A DNA stretch of 64,000 nt, taken from assembly GCA_965200375.1 (NCBI GenBank), contig OZ241353.1, positions 62,001 through 126,000 of the forward strand, in the 5' to 3' direction. Numbering within the stretch: the first letter of the stretch is position 1; each line of letters starts with the position of its first letter. Made by a program: the position numbers and the translations under genes. Positions 17,519-26,039 of this stretch are shown piece by piece. Origin of the DNA: VXYL01 sp965200375. Its GTDB lineage: Bacteria; Pseudomonadota; Gammaproteobacteria; Pseudomonadales; Azotimanducaceae. The notes below the pieces were generated by a model. The model did not search any database. It worked only from the letters and a program-made list of their open reading frames with translations, and was not told the origin of the DNA.

Positions 17519-17652
17519 GGAAGCGCCTGCCCGCATCGCCAGTGGCTTTGGAGTATGTTGCACCAACGAGGCCCGCCGCTGCGACCTCGGGTGCTCGCCG
17601 TCGTCCCAGCGGCGGCGGGAGCCAGCCCAGCGCCAAGCAACGGAGCACAGCC

Positions 17653-18492
17653 ATGAACATCGGCGTCTTCATCTTCGCCACCGGGTACGCCATGCGCATC
17701 GACGAAGTGGCGAAGGCCGCCGAGGAGCGGGGCCTCGAGTCCCTGTTCGTGCCGGAGCATACGCACATCCCGGCGAGCCGCCGCAGCCCCTGGCCGGGGG
17801 GCGCACAGCTGCCGAAGGAGTACTGGCATACGCTGGACCCCTTCGTCGCCCTCACCGCCGCCGCGGCGGCCACCACCAGCCTTCGCATCGGCACCGGCAT
17901 CTGCCTGCTCACGGAGCACAGCCCGATCACCGCCGCCAAGGCCGTCGCCAGCCTCGATCTGCTCTCCGGCGGACGGGCCGAGTTCGGCATCGGCGCCGGC
18001 TGGAACGCCGAGGAGATGGAGAACCACGGCACCGCCTTCGGCAGCCGCTTCGCCGTGATGAGCGAGCGGGCCCGCGCCATCAAGGCGCTGTGGCAGGACG
18101 AAGAACCCTCCTTCCACGGCCGGTTCGTCCACTTCGACAAGGTGTGGAGCTACCCCAAGCCGATGCAGCGGCCGCATCCGCCGATCCTGATCGGCGGCGA
18201 GTCCGTGCATACGCTGCGCCGGGTCGTGGCCTTCGGCGACGGCTGGTTCCCGCGGGCTAGGCGCGGCTTCGACGCCGCCGCCGAGGCGGCCCGGCTGCGC
18301 GCCGTGGCCGACCAGGGCGAGCGCGACTTCAGCACCCTCACCATCAGCGTCTTCGGCGCCCCGGCGAAGGCCGCGGTGCTGGACGCCTACCGGGCCGCCG
18401 GCATCCACCGCGCCGTGCTGCCGCTGCCATCGGCGGGCCCGGAGCGGCTGCTGCCGCTGCTCGACGACTACGCCGCGCTGGCCACCGTGTAA
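17653..18492 (+). CDS. LLM-class (luciferase-like, F420/FMN) oxidoreductase
   Basis: A 279-residue TIM-barrel protein of the luciferase-like monooxygenase class. Features are the N-terminal IGVFIFATGYAM strand, LFVPEHTHIP, TGICLLTEHSPI, GGRAEFGIGAGWNAEE and PILIGGES. The pattern matches the TIGR03619-type proteins annotated as F420-dependent, although no F420 genes are visible here, so FMN use is equally open. ATG 17653 gives a clean N-terminus. It heads a plus-strand run that continues with a NIPSNAP protein and an amidase, which suggests a small catabolic unit. Confidence 0.83.
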   Translation: MNIGVFIFATGYAMRIDEVAKAAEERGLESLFVPEHTHIPASRRSPWPGGAQLPKEYWHTLDPFVALTAAAAATTSLRIGTGICLLTEHSPITAAKAVASLDLLSGGRAEFGIGAGWNAEEMENHGTAFGSRFAVMSERARAIKALWQDEEPSFHGRFVHFDKVWSYPKPMQRPHPPILIGGESVHTLRRVVAFGDGWFPRARRGFDAAAEAARLRAVADQGERDFSTLTISVFGAPAKAAVLDAYRAAGIHRAVLPLPSAGPERLLPLLDDYAALATV

Positions 18493-18531
18493 ACTCGCCG
18501 GCAACAGTGGCCGGGCGGTCGAGGGGGGAAG

Positions 18532-18846
18532 GTGTTCTACGAGTTGCGGCGCTACCGGATCAACGAAGGCCGCATGGAAGAGTGGGTGCGCTTCATGGAG
18601 GAGACCATCATCCCGTTCCAGGTGGCCAAGGGCATGGTGATCGCCGGCAGCTTTCGCGGCGAGGACGACACCACCTACGTTTGGCTGCGGCGATTCGCTT
18701 CCGAGGCCGAGCGCGAGCGGCTCTACGAAGCCGTCTATCAGACGGACGAATGGAGGAACGACATAGCGCCCAAGGTGGCCGAGCTCATGCAGCCGGACAT
18801 CGAGGTCACCCGCATCGTGCCGACGCCGCACTCGGTGGTGAGCTGA
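18532..18846 (+). CDS. NIPSNAP family protein
   Basis: A 104-residue small ferredoxin-like alpha/beta barrel protein. It begins FYELRRYRINEGRMEEWVRF and ends in RIVPTPHS, both typical of NIPSNAP proteins. GTG 18532 follows a strong gaggggggaag ribosome site. Members are often found beside catabolic genes and have no agreed reaction. It lies 40 bases after the LLM oxidoreductase and two bases before the amidase, so the three are probably one transcript. Confidence 0.85.
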   Translation: MFYELRRYRINEGRMEEWVRFMEETIIPFQVAKGMVIAGSFRGEDDTTYVWLRRFASEAERERLYEAVYQTDEWRNDIAPKVAELMQPDIEVTRIVPTPHSVVS

Positions 18847-18847
18847 C

Positions 18848-20293
18848 GTGGACGAGGTGGCCTTCGCCAGCGCCACCGCGCTGGCGGCGAAGATCGCCAG
18901 CAAGGCGGTGAGCAGCGTCGAGCTGCTGAATCACTACTTCGATCGGGTGGATCGCTTCAACCCGGCCCTGAACGCCATCGTCGTCCAGCGCCGGGAGACC
19001 GCCCTGGCGAGGGCCAAGCGGGCGGACGAGGCGCTGGCCCGGGACGAGCGCTGGGGGCCGCTGCACGGCGTGCCGATGACGGTGAAGGAGTCCTACGACG
19101 TCGCTGGCACGCCCACCACCTGGGGCGCGCCGCAGCTCAAGGACAACGTCGCCGCCAAGGACGCCCTCGCCATCTCCCGCCTCGAGGCCGCTGGCGTGGT
19201 GGTCTTCGGCAAGACCAACGTGCCGCTGATGCTGTCGGACTTCCAAAGCTACAACGACGTCTACGGCACCACCAACAATCCCTGGGCGACGGATCGCACG
19301 CCGGGCGGTTCCTCCGGCGGTTCCGCCGCGGCGCTGGCCGCCGGGCTCACCGGCATCGAGACCGGCTCGGACATCGGCGGTTCCATCCGCAATCCGGCGC
19401 ACTTCTGCGGCGTCTTCGGGCACAAGCCCACTTGGAACCTGCTGCCGCCACGGGGCCATGCAATGCCGGGCATCCTGTCGCCGTCGGACATCTCGGTGAT
19501 CGGTCCTCTGGCCAGATCCGCAGCGGATCTCGAAACCGCCGTCCACGCCATGGCCGGGCCGGACGAAATCGCCGGCCGCGGCTTGAAGCTCGCCCTGGCG
19601 CCCCTCGCCAAGTCCGTCGCCGAACTCAAGGTGGCGGTGTGGCAGGACGATGCCGTGGCGCCGGTGGACGACGCCGTGGCGGCAGCCGTGGCGCGAGTAG
19701 CGACGGCGCTGGCGGATGGCGGGGCGCAGGTGGACTACGAGACCCGGCCGGTCGCCGCGGAGCACGCCCACACGGTCTACCAGTCGCTGCTGCAGGCCAC
19801 CATGTCCGCCCGCCTGCCCGAGGAACGCTACCAGGCGGTGCTGCGACAGGTGGAAGCGCTGGACCCGGAGGACGAGAGCCTCGCGGCGACCATCCAGCGC
19901 TCGCAAGTGGCCCGCTTTCGGGACTGGACGGCCAACAACGAGAAGCGCACCCATCTGCGCTGGCAGTGGCATGCCTTCTTCGAGGATTTCGACGTCCTCT
20001 TGGCGCCGGTGATGGCCACCTCCGCGTTCCCCCACGATCATCGCCCGTTCGGCGAGCGCACCGTCAGCGTTAACGGCGAGGATGTCCCCTATTTCGATCA
20101 GGTGTTCTGGGCGGGGCTGGCCAGCGTCGCCTACCTGCCGGCCACGGTGGTGCCGGCGGGGCTGGATGCGAGCGGCCTGCCCATCGGCGTGCAGATAGTC
20201 GGCCCGGAGTACGGCGACCTCGCCACCTTGGGCATCGCCAAGCTGCTTGAAGCAGAGGGGTTCGCCTTCGCGCCGCCGCCAGGCTACGGCTGA
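18848..20293 (+). CDS. amidase (amidase signature family)
   Basis: A 481-residue hydrolase of the amidase signature family (Ser-cisSer-Lys triad). The catalytic Lys is in TVKESYDV (near residue 79), the cis-Ser and nucleophilic Ser are in GGSSGGSAAAL and TGSDIGGSIRNPA. Length agrees with bacterial amidases that split small aliphatic or aromatic amides. Start is GTG 18848, one base after the previous stop. It could equally be a GatA-like paralogue, but no gatB or gatC is near, and the NIPSNAP and LLM neighbours favour a catabolic role. Confidence 0.88.
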   Translation: MDEVAFASATALAAKIASKAVSSVELLNHYFDRVDRFNPALNAIVVQRRETALARAKRADEALARDERWGPLHGVPMTVKESYDVAGTPTTWGAPQLKDNVAAKDALAISRLEAAGVVVFGKTNVPLMLSDFQSYNDVYGTTNNPWATDRTPGGSSGGSAAALAAGLTGIETGSDIGGSIRNPAHFCGVFGHKPTWNLLPPRGHAMPGILSPSDISVIGPLARSAADLETAVHAMAGPDEIAGRGLKLALAPLAKSVAELKVAVWQDDAVAPVDDAVAAAVARVATALADGGAQVDYETRPVAAEHAHTVYQSLLQATMSARLPEERYQAVLRQVEALDPEDESLAATIQRSQVARFRDWTANNEKRTHLRWQWHAFFEDFDVLLAPVMATSAFPHDHRPFGERTVSVNGEDVPYFDQVFWAGLASVAYLPATVVPAGLDASGLPIGVQIVGPEYGDLATLGIAKLLEAEGFAFAPPPGYG

Positions 20294-20392
20294 AGCCCGG
20301 CCCGGCGCGACGTGCGGCCGGACGAGCCAAGACGAGAGCCTGGACGCGGTGTACCGCGAACTCGCGGGCGCCGCGCCGGCGACCGCTAGCCA

Positions 20393-21346
20393 TTGACGGC
20401 CGCGACCGCCATCGCCCATCCCAACGTCGCTCTGGTGAAGTACTGGGGCAAGCGGGACGACGCGGCCAACGTCCCGGCGACGCCGTCGTTGTCGATCACG
20501 TTGCAGGCGCTGGCAACGCGAACCACGGTGGCCGCCGCCGCCAAGCCGAGCCTCTCCATCGACGGCCGGCCGGTGTCGGATGCCAAGGCGGCGGCTTTGG
20601 TCGCGGCGCTGCGCCGCACCTTCGGCCTGCCGCCCTTGGCCATCGAAAGCCGCAGCAATTTCCCCGCCGGCGCTGGCCTCGCTTCCTCCGCATCCGGTTT
20701 CGCCGCGCTGGTGACCGCAGTGGACGCGGCGTTCGAGCTGGGCCTGTCCGCCGCCGAGCGCTCCGAGTGGGCGCGGCGGGGCTCGGCGTCCGCGGCGCGC
20801 TCCGTGTTCGGCGGTTTCGCCACCCTCGCCGCATCCTCCGGGTGGGTCGGCGCGCCGCTCCGCGCAGCCGACGAGTGGCCGCTGGAAGTGGCGGTAGCGC
20901 TCACTTCCCGGACTGCGAAGGCGGTGCCTTCCACTGCCGGCATGGCGGCGTCCCGGGCCACCTCGCCGTTCTACGACGCCTGGCGCGAAACGGCCGAAGA
21001 GGATTTCGCCGCCGCCTGCCGGGCGGTGCGCGAACGGGACTTCGCGGCGCTCGCCTCGGTGGCGGAACACAGCTGTCTCAAGATGCACGCCGTGATGTTC
21101 GCCAGCCGCCCGCCGCTGCTGTACTGGAACGCCGGCACCGTGGCCGCCACGGAAACGGTGCGTCGGCTCGCGGCCGGCGGCGTGCCGGCTTTCTTCACCA
21201 TCGACGCCGGGCCGCAGGCGAAGGCGGTCTGCGCCCCGGGCCACGGCGCCCGCGTGGCCGCGGCTCTGCGCAAGACCACCGGCGTCCGGGAAGTGCTCGC
21301 CACCGGACTGGGCCCCGGCGCCCATGCCGTGCCGGCCGATGGCTGA
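20393..21346 (+). CDS. mvaD: diphosphomevalonate decarboxylase
   Basis: A 317-residue GHMP-family enzyme that converts mevalonate diphosphate to isopentenyl diphosphate. Marks are AHPNVALVKYWGKRD at the N-terminus, FPAGAGLASSASGFAAL (phosphate loop), AKAVPSTAGM, MHAVMFASRPP and FFTIDAGPQAKA with the catalytic Asp. TTG 20393 is the start because it precedes the conserved N-terminus directly; no ATG is available. No clear ribosome site is seen. It opens a three-gene mevalonate operon, and its last eight bases overlap the next gene. Confidence 0.9.
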   Translation: MTAATAIAHPNVALVKYWGKRDDAANVPATPSLSITLQALATRTTVAAAAKPSLSIDGRPVSDAKAAALVAALRRTFGLPPLAIESRSNFPAGAGLASSASGFAALVTAVDAAFELGLSAAERSEWARRGSASAARSVFGGFATLAASSGWVGAPLRAADEWPLEVAVALTSRTAKAVPSTAGMAASRATSPFYDAWRETAEEDFAAACRAVRERDFAALASVAEHSCLKMHAVMFASRPPLLYWNAGTVAATETVRRLAAGGVPAFFTIDAGPQAKAVCAPGHGARVAAALRKTTGVREVLATGLGPGAHAVPADG

Positions 21347-22343
21347 GCGAACCGTCGCCTCCGCGCCAGGCAAGCTGGTGCTCAGCGGCGAATACGCGGT
21401 GTTGGCTGGCGCCCCAGCGCTGGTGCTCGCCGTCGGCCGCCGCGTTCGCTGCGCGTTGACGCCGCAGTCCGACGGCGGCTGGCGCATTGACGGCCGCGGC
21501 TTCGCCGAGCGGCTGGCGCTCACCAAGGAAGCCGCGTTCGCGGCGCCGCCGGACACCACGCCGGGCATTCTGCGCCAGGCGATGGCGGCGGCCGAGGCGC
21601 CGGACCACTTGCACGTCGCGGTCGACTCCTCCGCCTGCTACCTTCGCGGCGTCAAGCTCGGGCTCGGTTCCAGCGCCGCCACGGTGACGGCGCTCGCCAC
21701 CGCCGCTGCGGCCCTTGGCGGCGGCACGATGACGCTGCCAGCGTTGATCGCCATCCACCAGGCGTTCCAAGGCGGCGGCAGCGGCCTGGACGTGGCCGCG
21801 GCCGTCACCGGCGGAGTGATCCGTTTCGAGCGGGGGCGCGTGGCGCCGGCGCGACTGCCCCCCGGCCTGCGCCTGGCATTCGTGTTCACCGGCACCGGCA
21901 CCCGCACCGCGGACCTCCTGGCCAGGTTCCACGCATGGCGCAGCGACGGGCCGAAGGTGCTCGATCGGCTCCTCGACGCCGCCCACGAGGTGGCGGGCTG
22001 CTGCGAGGATTGCACAGTAACTGCGGAGACTTTCGTCGCAGCGTTGGGCGAGTATGCGGCCGTGCTGCAACGCTTGGACCGCGCCGCGGGCATCGGCATC
22101 TACGGCGAGGGCCACGTCGCCGCGCAGGCGCTGGCCGCGAGCTGCCGCGTGGTCTACAAGCCCTCCGGCGCCGGCGGCGGCGACATGGGCTTGGCGCTGG
22201 CAACCGACGCAGAGCGGCTGGCGGCGTTCCGCGCGGCTGCGAGCGCCGCGGAACTCACCGTCGTGGACTTGGAGGTGGACGTCGATGGCGTGGTCGTCCG
22301 CACCCACCAGCAACCGGACCCCGCCGAAGGCCCCGCCCGGTAG
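21339..22343 (+). CDS. mvaK2: phosphomevalonate kinase (GHMP family)
   Basis: A 334-residue GHMP kinase: ASAPGKLVLSGEYAVL at the N-terminus, KLGLGSSAATVTAL (ATP loop), GGGSGLDVAAAVTGG, and KPSGAGGGDMGLAL near the end. The SGEYAVL form and the GSGLD block fit phosphomevalonate kinase rather than mevalonate kinase, and the fused gene downstream already provides the latter. ATG 21339 overlaps the mvaD stop; ATG 21324 is a possible earlier start. It supplies the second phosphorylation of the pathway between the fused kinase and mvaD. Confidence 0.85.
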   Translation: MAERTVASAPGKLVLSGEYAVLAGAPALVLAVGRRVRCALTPQSDGGWRIDGRGFAERLALTKEAAFAAPPDTTPGILRQAMAAAEAPDHLHVAVDSSACYLRGVKLGLGSSAATVTALATAAAALGGGTMTLPALIAIHQAFQGGGSGLDVAAAVTGGVIRFERGRVAPARLPPGLRLAFVFTGTGTRTADLLARFHAWRSDGPKVLDRLLDAAHEVAGCCEDCTVTAETFVAALGEYAAVLQRLDRAAGIGIYGEGHVAAQALAASCRVVYKPSGAGGGDMGLALATDAERLAAFRAAASAAELTVVDLEVDVDGVVVRTHQQPDPAEGPAR

Positions 22344-22347
22344 CGCG

Positions 22348-24639
22348 TTGTCTCGGGATCGAACCGCCAGCTCGCGCATTCCCGGCTTCTTCAAGATGGG
22401 GATCGCCGAGCGCACCCGGGCGCTTCGGGCCGGGGGGCTGCTCGCCGAGGCGGATCTGCGGGCCCTGCAGAGCGGCGAACACACGCTGAAGCTGCGCGTC
22501 GCGGACAAGATGATCGAGAACGTCGTGGGCGTGTTCGGCCTGCCCCTCGGCGTCGGCCTGAACTTCCTCGTCGACGGCCGGGACTTCGTCGTGCCCCTCG
22601 CCGTGGAGGAACCCTCCATCGTCGCCGGCCTCTCGGGCGCGGCGCGCACGGCGCGGCTCTCTGGCGGCTTCCAAACCGAAGTGACGGCGCCGATTCTGAT
22701 CGGCCAGGTGCAGGTGGTGGAGCTGCGGGATGTCGCCGCGGCCCGGGCAGCGGTCCTGGCGCGCAAGCAGGAGATCGTCAACCTGGCCAACAGCCTGCAC
22801 CCGAAGATGGTCGCCAGGGGCGGCGGCGTGCGCGACGTGGAAGCCTTTGCCCACGAGGCGCCGACGGACGGCGGGCGCGGTTCCGGCCGCCACCGGATGC
22901 TGGTGCTGCACCTGCTGGTGGACACCCGCGACGCCATGGGCGCCAACGTGGTCAACGGCATGTGCGAGGGCGTCGCCAGCCTAGTCGAGACCATCACCGG
23001 CGGCAGGGTCTTCCTGCGCATCCTCTCCAATCTGACCGATCGCGCCCTGGTGCGGGCCAAGGTGCGCATAGCCGCCGAGAAGCTGGCGGTGAAGGGCTTC
23101 TCCGGCGCCGAAGTGCGCGACGGCATCGTGCTCGCCAACGACCTGGCGCTGGTGGACCCCTACCGGGCCGCCACCCACAACAAGGGCATCATGAACGGCG
23201 TGGACGCCGTCGCCATCGCCACCGGCAACGACTTCCGCGCCATCGAAGCCGCCGCCCACGCCTACGCCGCCCGCAGCGGGCGCTATCGCGGCCTCACCCG
23301 CTGGCACCAAACCGAGTCCGGCGATCTGGCCGGCGAGATCGAGATGCCGATGAAGGTGGGCACGGTCGGCGGCTCTCTGGAGACCAACCCCACGGTGCGC
23401 CTCAACCACCGGTTGCTGGGCTCGCCCAACGCCGCCGAACTGGCCGCGGTGATGGGCGCCGTCGGCCTGGCGCAGAACTACGCCGCGCTGCGGGCGCTGT
23501 CGACGGCCGGCATCCAGCAGAACCACATGACGCTGCACGCCCGCAGCGTGGCCCTTGCGGCCAACGTGCCGGCGGCGCACTTCGACGACGTCGTGGAAGC
23601 CCTGATCGAGAGCGGCGACATCAAGGTGTGGAAGGCCGAGGAGCTGGCCCGCCACTTCGCCAGCGCCCGGCAGACGGGGCGCGGCGGCAGCCTGGCGCCG
23701 GTGGGCGACGAGCCGCGCAGCAGCGCCTGCGGCAAGGTGATCCTGCTTGGCGAACACGCCGTGGTGTACGGGCGGCATGCCCTGGCAACGCCGATCCCGT
23801 TGGCGGTGGAAGCCCGGGTGGTGGACGCTGCCGACGGCGTGCAGCTGGTGATCCCCCGCTGGGGCGTGGAGCAGCGGGTGCCCGCCGTGGGCGAGCATCC
23901 GGCGGGCGTTGCCGGCATCCTGGCGCTGCTGCTCGAGCAGCTGGACCTCTCGGACCGGGCCATGACCATCGAGGTGTTCCCGAACGTGCCCCGGGCGATG
24001 GGCCTCGGCGGCTCTTCGGCGCTGGCGGTGAGCGTGATCCGGGCGCTCGACAGCCACTTCCGGCTGGGCCTCGGCGCCGAAGCGATCAACGACTACGCCT
24101 TCGCCTGCGAACAGGCAGCCCACGGCACCGCCTCCGGCGTCGACAACACGCTGGCCACCTACGGCGCGCCGCTCCTGTTTCGAGCCGCCAGCGCAAGTCG
24201 GCCAGCGTCCTTCGAGGTGGTGAAGCTCGGCGCGCCGCTGCCGCTGGTGATCGGCCTTTCCGGCAAGGAGAGCCTGACCGCCAGCAGCGTCGCCCGGGTA
24301 GCCGCCGCCTGGCAGCGCAACCAGCGCCGCTACGAAGCCGTCTTCGACCAGATCGACGGCTTGGCCCGTCATGCCGCCGATGCGGCCCGGGCCGGGGACC
24401 TCGCCGAACTCGGCGAACTGATGAACCTCGGCCACGGCTACCTGAACGCCTTGCAGGTCTCCACCCGGGAGCTCGAAACCCTCGCCGACATCGCCCGCAG
24501 CCACGGCGCGGCGGGTGCCAAGCTCACCGGCGGCGGCGGCGGCGGATCCATCGTGGCGTTGTGCCCGAACGGCCAGGACGCGGTGGCCGCCGCCATCCGC
24601 GACGCCGGCTACGAGGCGCTCAGCTTCGAGGTGGCCTGA
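22348..24639 (+). CDS. HMG-CoA reductase (class II) fused to mevalonate kinase
   Basis: One uninterrupted 763-residue reading frame with two enzymes of the same pathway. Residues about 10-445 are a class II HMG-CoA reductase: SRIPGFF start, VEEPSIVAG (catalytic Glu near 87), DAMGANVVNGM (cofactor helix), HNKGIMNG (catalytic Lys), GNDFRAIEA (catalytic Asp) and NHMTLHARS (catalytic His). After a Gly-rich linker, residues about 458-763 are a mevalonate kinase: CGKVILLGEHAVVYG, PRAMGLGGSSALAV, HGTASGVDNTLATYG and KLTGGGGGGS. No stop or start-like break is seen at the join. TTG 22348, four bases after the previous stop, gives a family-like N-terminus. It would make mevalonate and phosphorylate it in one polypeptide. 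Confidence 0.88.
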   Translation: MSRDRTASSRIPGFFKMGIAERTRALRAGGLLAEADLRALQSGEHTLKLRVADKMIENVVGVFGLPLGVGLNFLVDGRDFVVPLAVEEPSIVAGLSGAARTARLSGGFQTEVTAPILIGQVQVVELRDVAAARAAVLARKQEIVNLANSLHPKMVARGGGVRDVEAFAHEAPTDGGRGSGRHRMLVLHLLVDTRDAMGANVVNGMCEGVASLVETITGGRVFLRILSNLTDRALVRAKVRIAAEKLAVKGFSGAEVRDGIVLANDLALVDPYRAATHNKGIMNGVDAVAIATGNDFRAIEAAAHAYAARSGRYRGLTRWHQTESGDLAGEIEMPMKVGTVGGSLETNPTVRLNHRLLGSPNAAELAAVMGAVGLAQNYAALRALSTAGIQQNHMTLHARSVALAANVPAAHFDDVVEALIESGDIKVWKAEELARHFASARQTGRGGSLAPVGDEPRSSACGKVILLGEHAVVYGRHALATPIPLAVEARVVDAADGVQLVIPRWGVEQRVPAVGEHPAGVAGILALLLEQLDLSDRAMTIEVFPNVPRAMGLGGSSALAVSVIRALDSHFRLGLGAEAINDYAFACEQAAHGTASGVDNTLATYGAPLLFRAASASRPASFEVVKLGAPLPLVIGLSGKESLTASSVARVAAAWQRNQRRYEAVFDQIDGLARHAADAARAGDLAELGELMNLGHGYLNALQVSTRELETLADIARSHGAAGAKLTGGGGGGSIVALCPNGQDAVAAAIRDAGYEALSFEVA

Positions 24640-24810
24640 GGCGTACGCGGGCCACGCTAGACGGAGCGCGGTCTGCAGGGCAGCACGTCGTGCAGGTCCG
24701 GCCGTTCGTGGACGTCTCGCGCCATTACGTCATCCAATGTCCTGGTTCTCCATCCCTTCATGTACGGTACGCACCTTGGCCGCGGACTGAAACGGCACGA
24801 GGCAATGAAC

Positions 24811-25255
24811 ATGGCTACGAACCCCGGCGGGTCGAAGCAGGCTGCCGCCTGTGGCCAGTGGCTTTTAGAACGCGCGACCGGCGGCGCAATGGTGGTGGTT
24901 CCCGAAATCGCCGACTACGAGGTCCGGCGAGAGCTGCTCCGAGCACGCCGGAGCGCGGGCATCGACCGGCTCGAGCACTCATCGCCGAAGTCGAGTATCT
25001 GGCGATCACCACATCGCCATGCGCCAAGCCGCACGGTTCTGGGCCGAGGCGCGTCAACAGGGCCGCCCCACCGCAGCCGATCCCGCCCTCGACGGCGACG
25101 TCATCCTAGCCGCACAGGCTGCGACGCTGGACCGCGACGGGGTGATCGTGGCGACCACGAACGCAAGACACCTGTCTCGTTTCGTGACGGCAGAGTTTCT
25201 GGCCCGACATCGGTTGAGTCGGGAGAATTCGACCGAGCAATGGGACGTGCGATAA
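24811..25255 (+). pseudogene. broken PIN-domain (VapC-like) toxin gene
   Basis: PIN-domain sequence can be followed only by changing frame twice. ATNPGGSKQ and VVVPEIADYEVRRELLRA are in the first frame to about 24965, ALIAEVEYLAITT in a second, and MRQAARFWAEARQQG with ALDGDVILAAQA and ATTNARHLSRF in a third from 25019 to the stop. The first catalytic block (usually LDTN near the start) is missing or damaged. Two frameshifts and a lost N-terminus point to a decayed toxin. No antitoxin gene is recognisable in the 170 bases before it, which hold nothing else I can identify. Confidence 0.7.
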
Positions 25256-25333
25256 GGACCGTCGCCGGAGTTGGAACACGATCCATGACTCGGTGTGCTG
25301 TTGCCGAAGAACCCGACTCCTTAGCGGCAGCTG

Positions 25334-25753
25334 CTACCGGAGCGACTGAAGTTTCGTCACCCCGTGCGCTCTCTTGCGCCCCTGCCGGATCTCCAACTGC
25401 AGTTTGCGCCACTCGGGGGTTCCCTCGTGCGGCGTGATCCTGTGGTAGCCAGCGGACAACGACTGATCGAGCTTCTCGGCGACCTCCACAAGGTAGCGAC
25501 TCACATCGCCGAAACTACGATTCGTTGGGATGACGACAACAGGCATCGGTGGCCTTGGCGTTTGGAACTCCATGTTCACGTCGGCGGTGACCATTGCCTC
25601 GAAACCCTCGCCACGTGCATCCGCCTGCAGCTCCCCGTTCGTCGCTCCCGCCCACCCGAGGGTGCGCACATGCTCGAACTCGTGCTCTGGCCTCATCCTG
25701 TCGAGAACGTCGACGACGCGCTCGGGCAGGCACTCGTCAACCAACACTCCCAC
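25334..25753 (-). CDS. DUF5615-type PIN-like toxin
   Basis: A small protein whose first residues VGVLVDECLPERVVDVLD and the following HVRTLGWAGATNGELQ and AMVTADVN match the DUF5615 PIN-like family (LVDExLP, later TxDxd), predicted ribonuclease toxins. GTG 25753 starts the conserved part and lies inside the last 17 bases of the DUF433 gene, so the two are translationally linked. That gives 139 residues. The second half is longer than the usual ~110-residue family member. Toxin activity is inferred from family and pairing, not seen. Confidence 0.72.
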   Translation of the reverse strand: MGVLVDECLPERVVDVLDRMRPEHEFEHVRTLGWAGATNGELQADARGEGFEAMVTADVNMEFQTPRPPMPVVVIPTNRSFGDVSRYLVEVAEKLDQSLSAGYHRITPHEGTPEWRKLQLEIRQGRKRAHGVTKLQSLR

Positions 25754-26039
25754 CGGCGGGGTCGAGGCGGTGCGCCGAGTGGCGGTCGGCTGCACATGCC
25801 TGCTCGATGGCCCTGACGTACTCGTTGTCGATCCGTTCGATCGCAAACTGCGCTTGGTCTTTCTTGACGGTCGGGAAGTCGCTGAGGAAGTCGTCGATGG
25901 TGTAGCCGTCTCGAAGGTAGCCGAGCAGCTGGGACACGCCTACGCGGGTGCCGGCGAAGCACGCGACGCCGCCGCGTATTTCCGGCCTCGACAGAAACAC
26001 CGCGTCCGGGTGAGGTAGCGTGTTCGATCGCTGGGACAT
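25737..26039 (-). CDS. DUF433 antitoxin-like protein
   Basis: A 100-residue protein with the DUF433 pattern RPEIRGGVACFAGTRVGVSQLLGYLRDGYTIDDFLSDFP, divided here by family as a small winged-helix-like fold. DUF433 genes very commonly sit directly before DUF5615 genes, and this one does, with a 17-base overlap. It probably binds the toxin and its own promoter in the region to its right. The C-terminal 20 residues (HRLDPAGGSVG) come from the overlap and are not conserved. Confidence 0.75.
   Translation of the reverse strand: MSQRSNTLPHPDAVFLSRPEIRGGVACFAGTRVGVSQLLGYLRDGYTIDDFLSDFPTVKKDQAQFAIERIDNEYVRAIEQACAADRHSAHRLDPAGGSVG

Noticed and set aside
20283..20396. Short frame ending just before mvaD (reading DESLDAVYRELAG)
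   Set aside because: No start or family; too short to support a gene, could be a relic.
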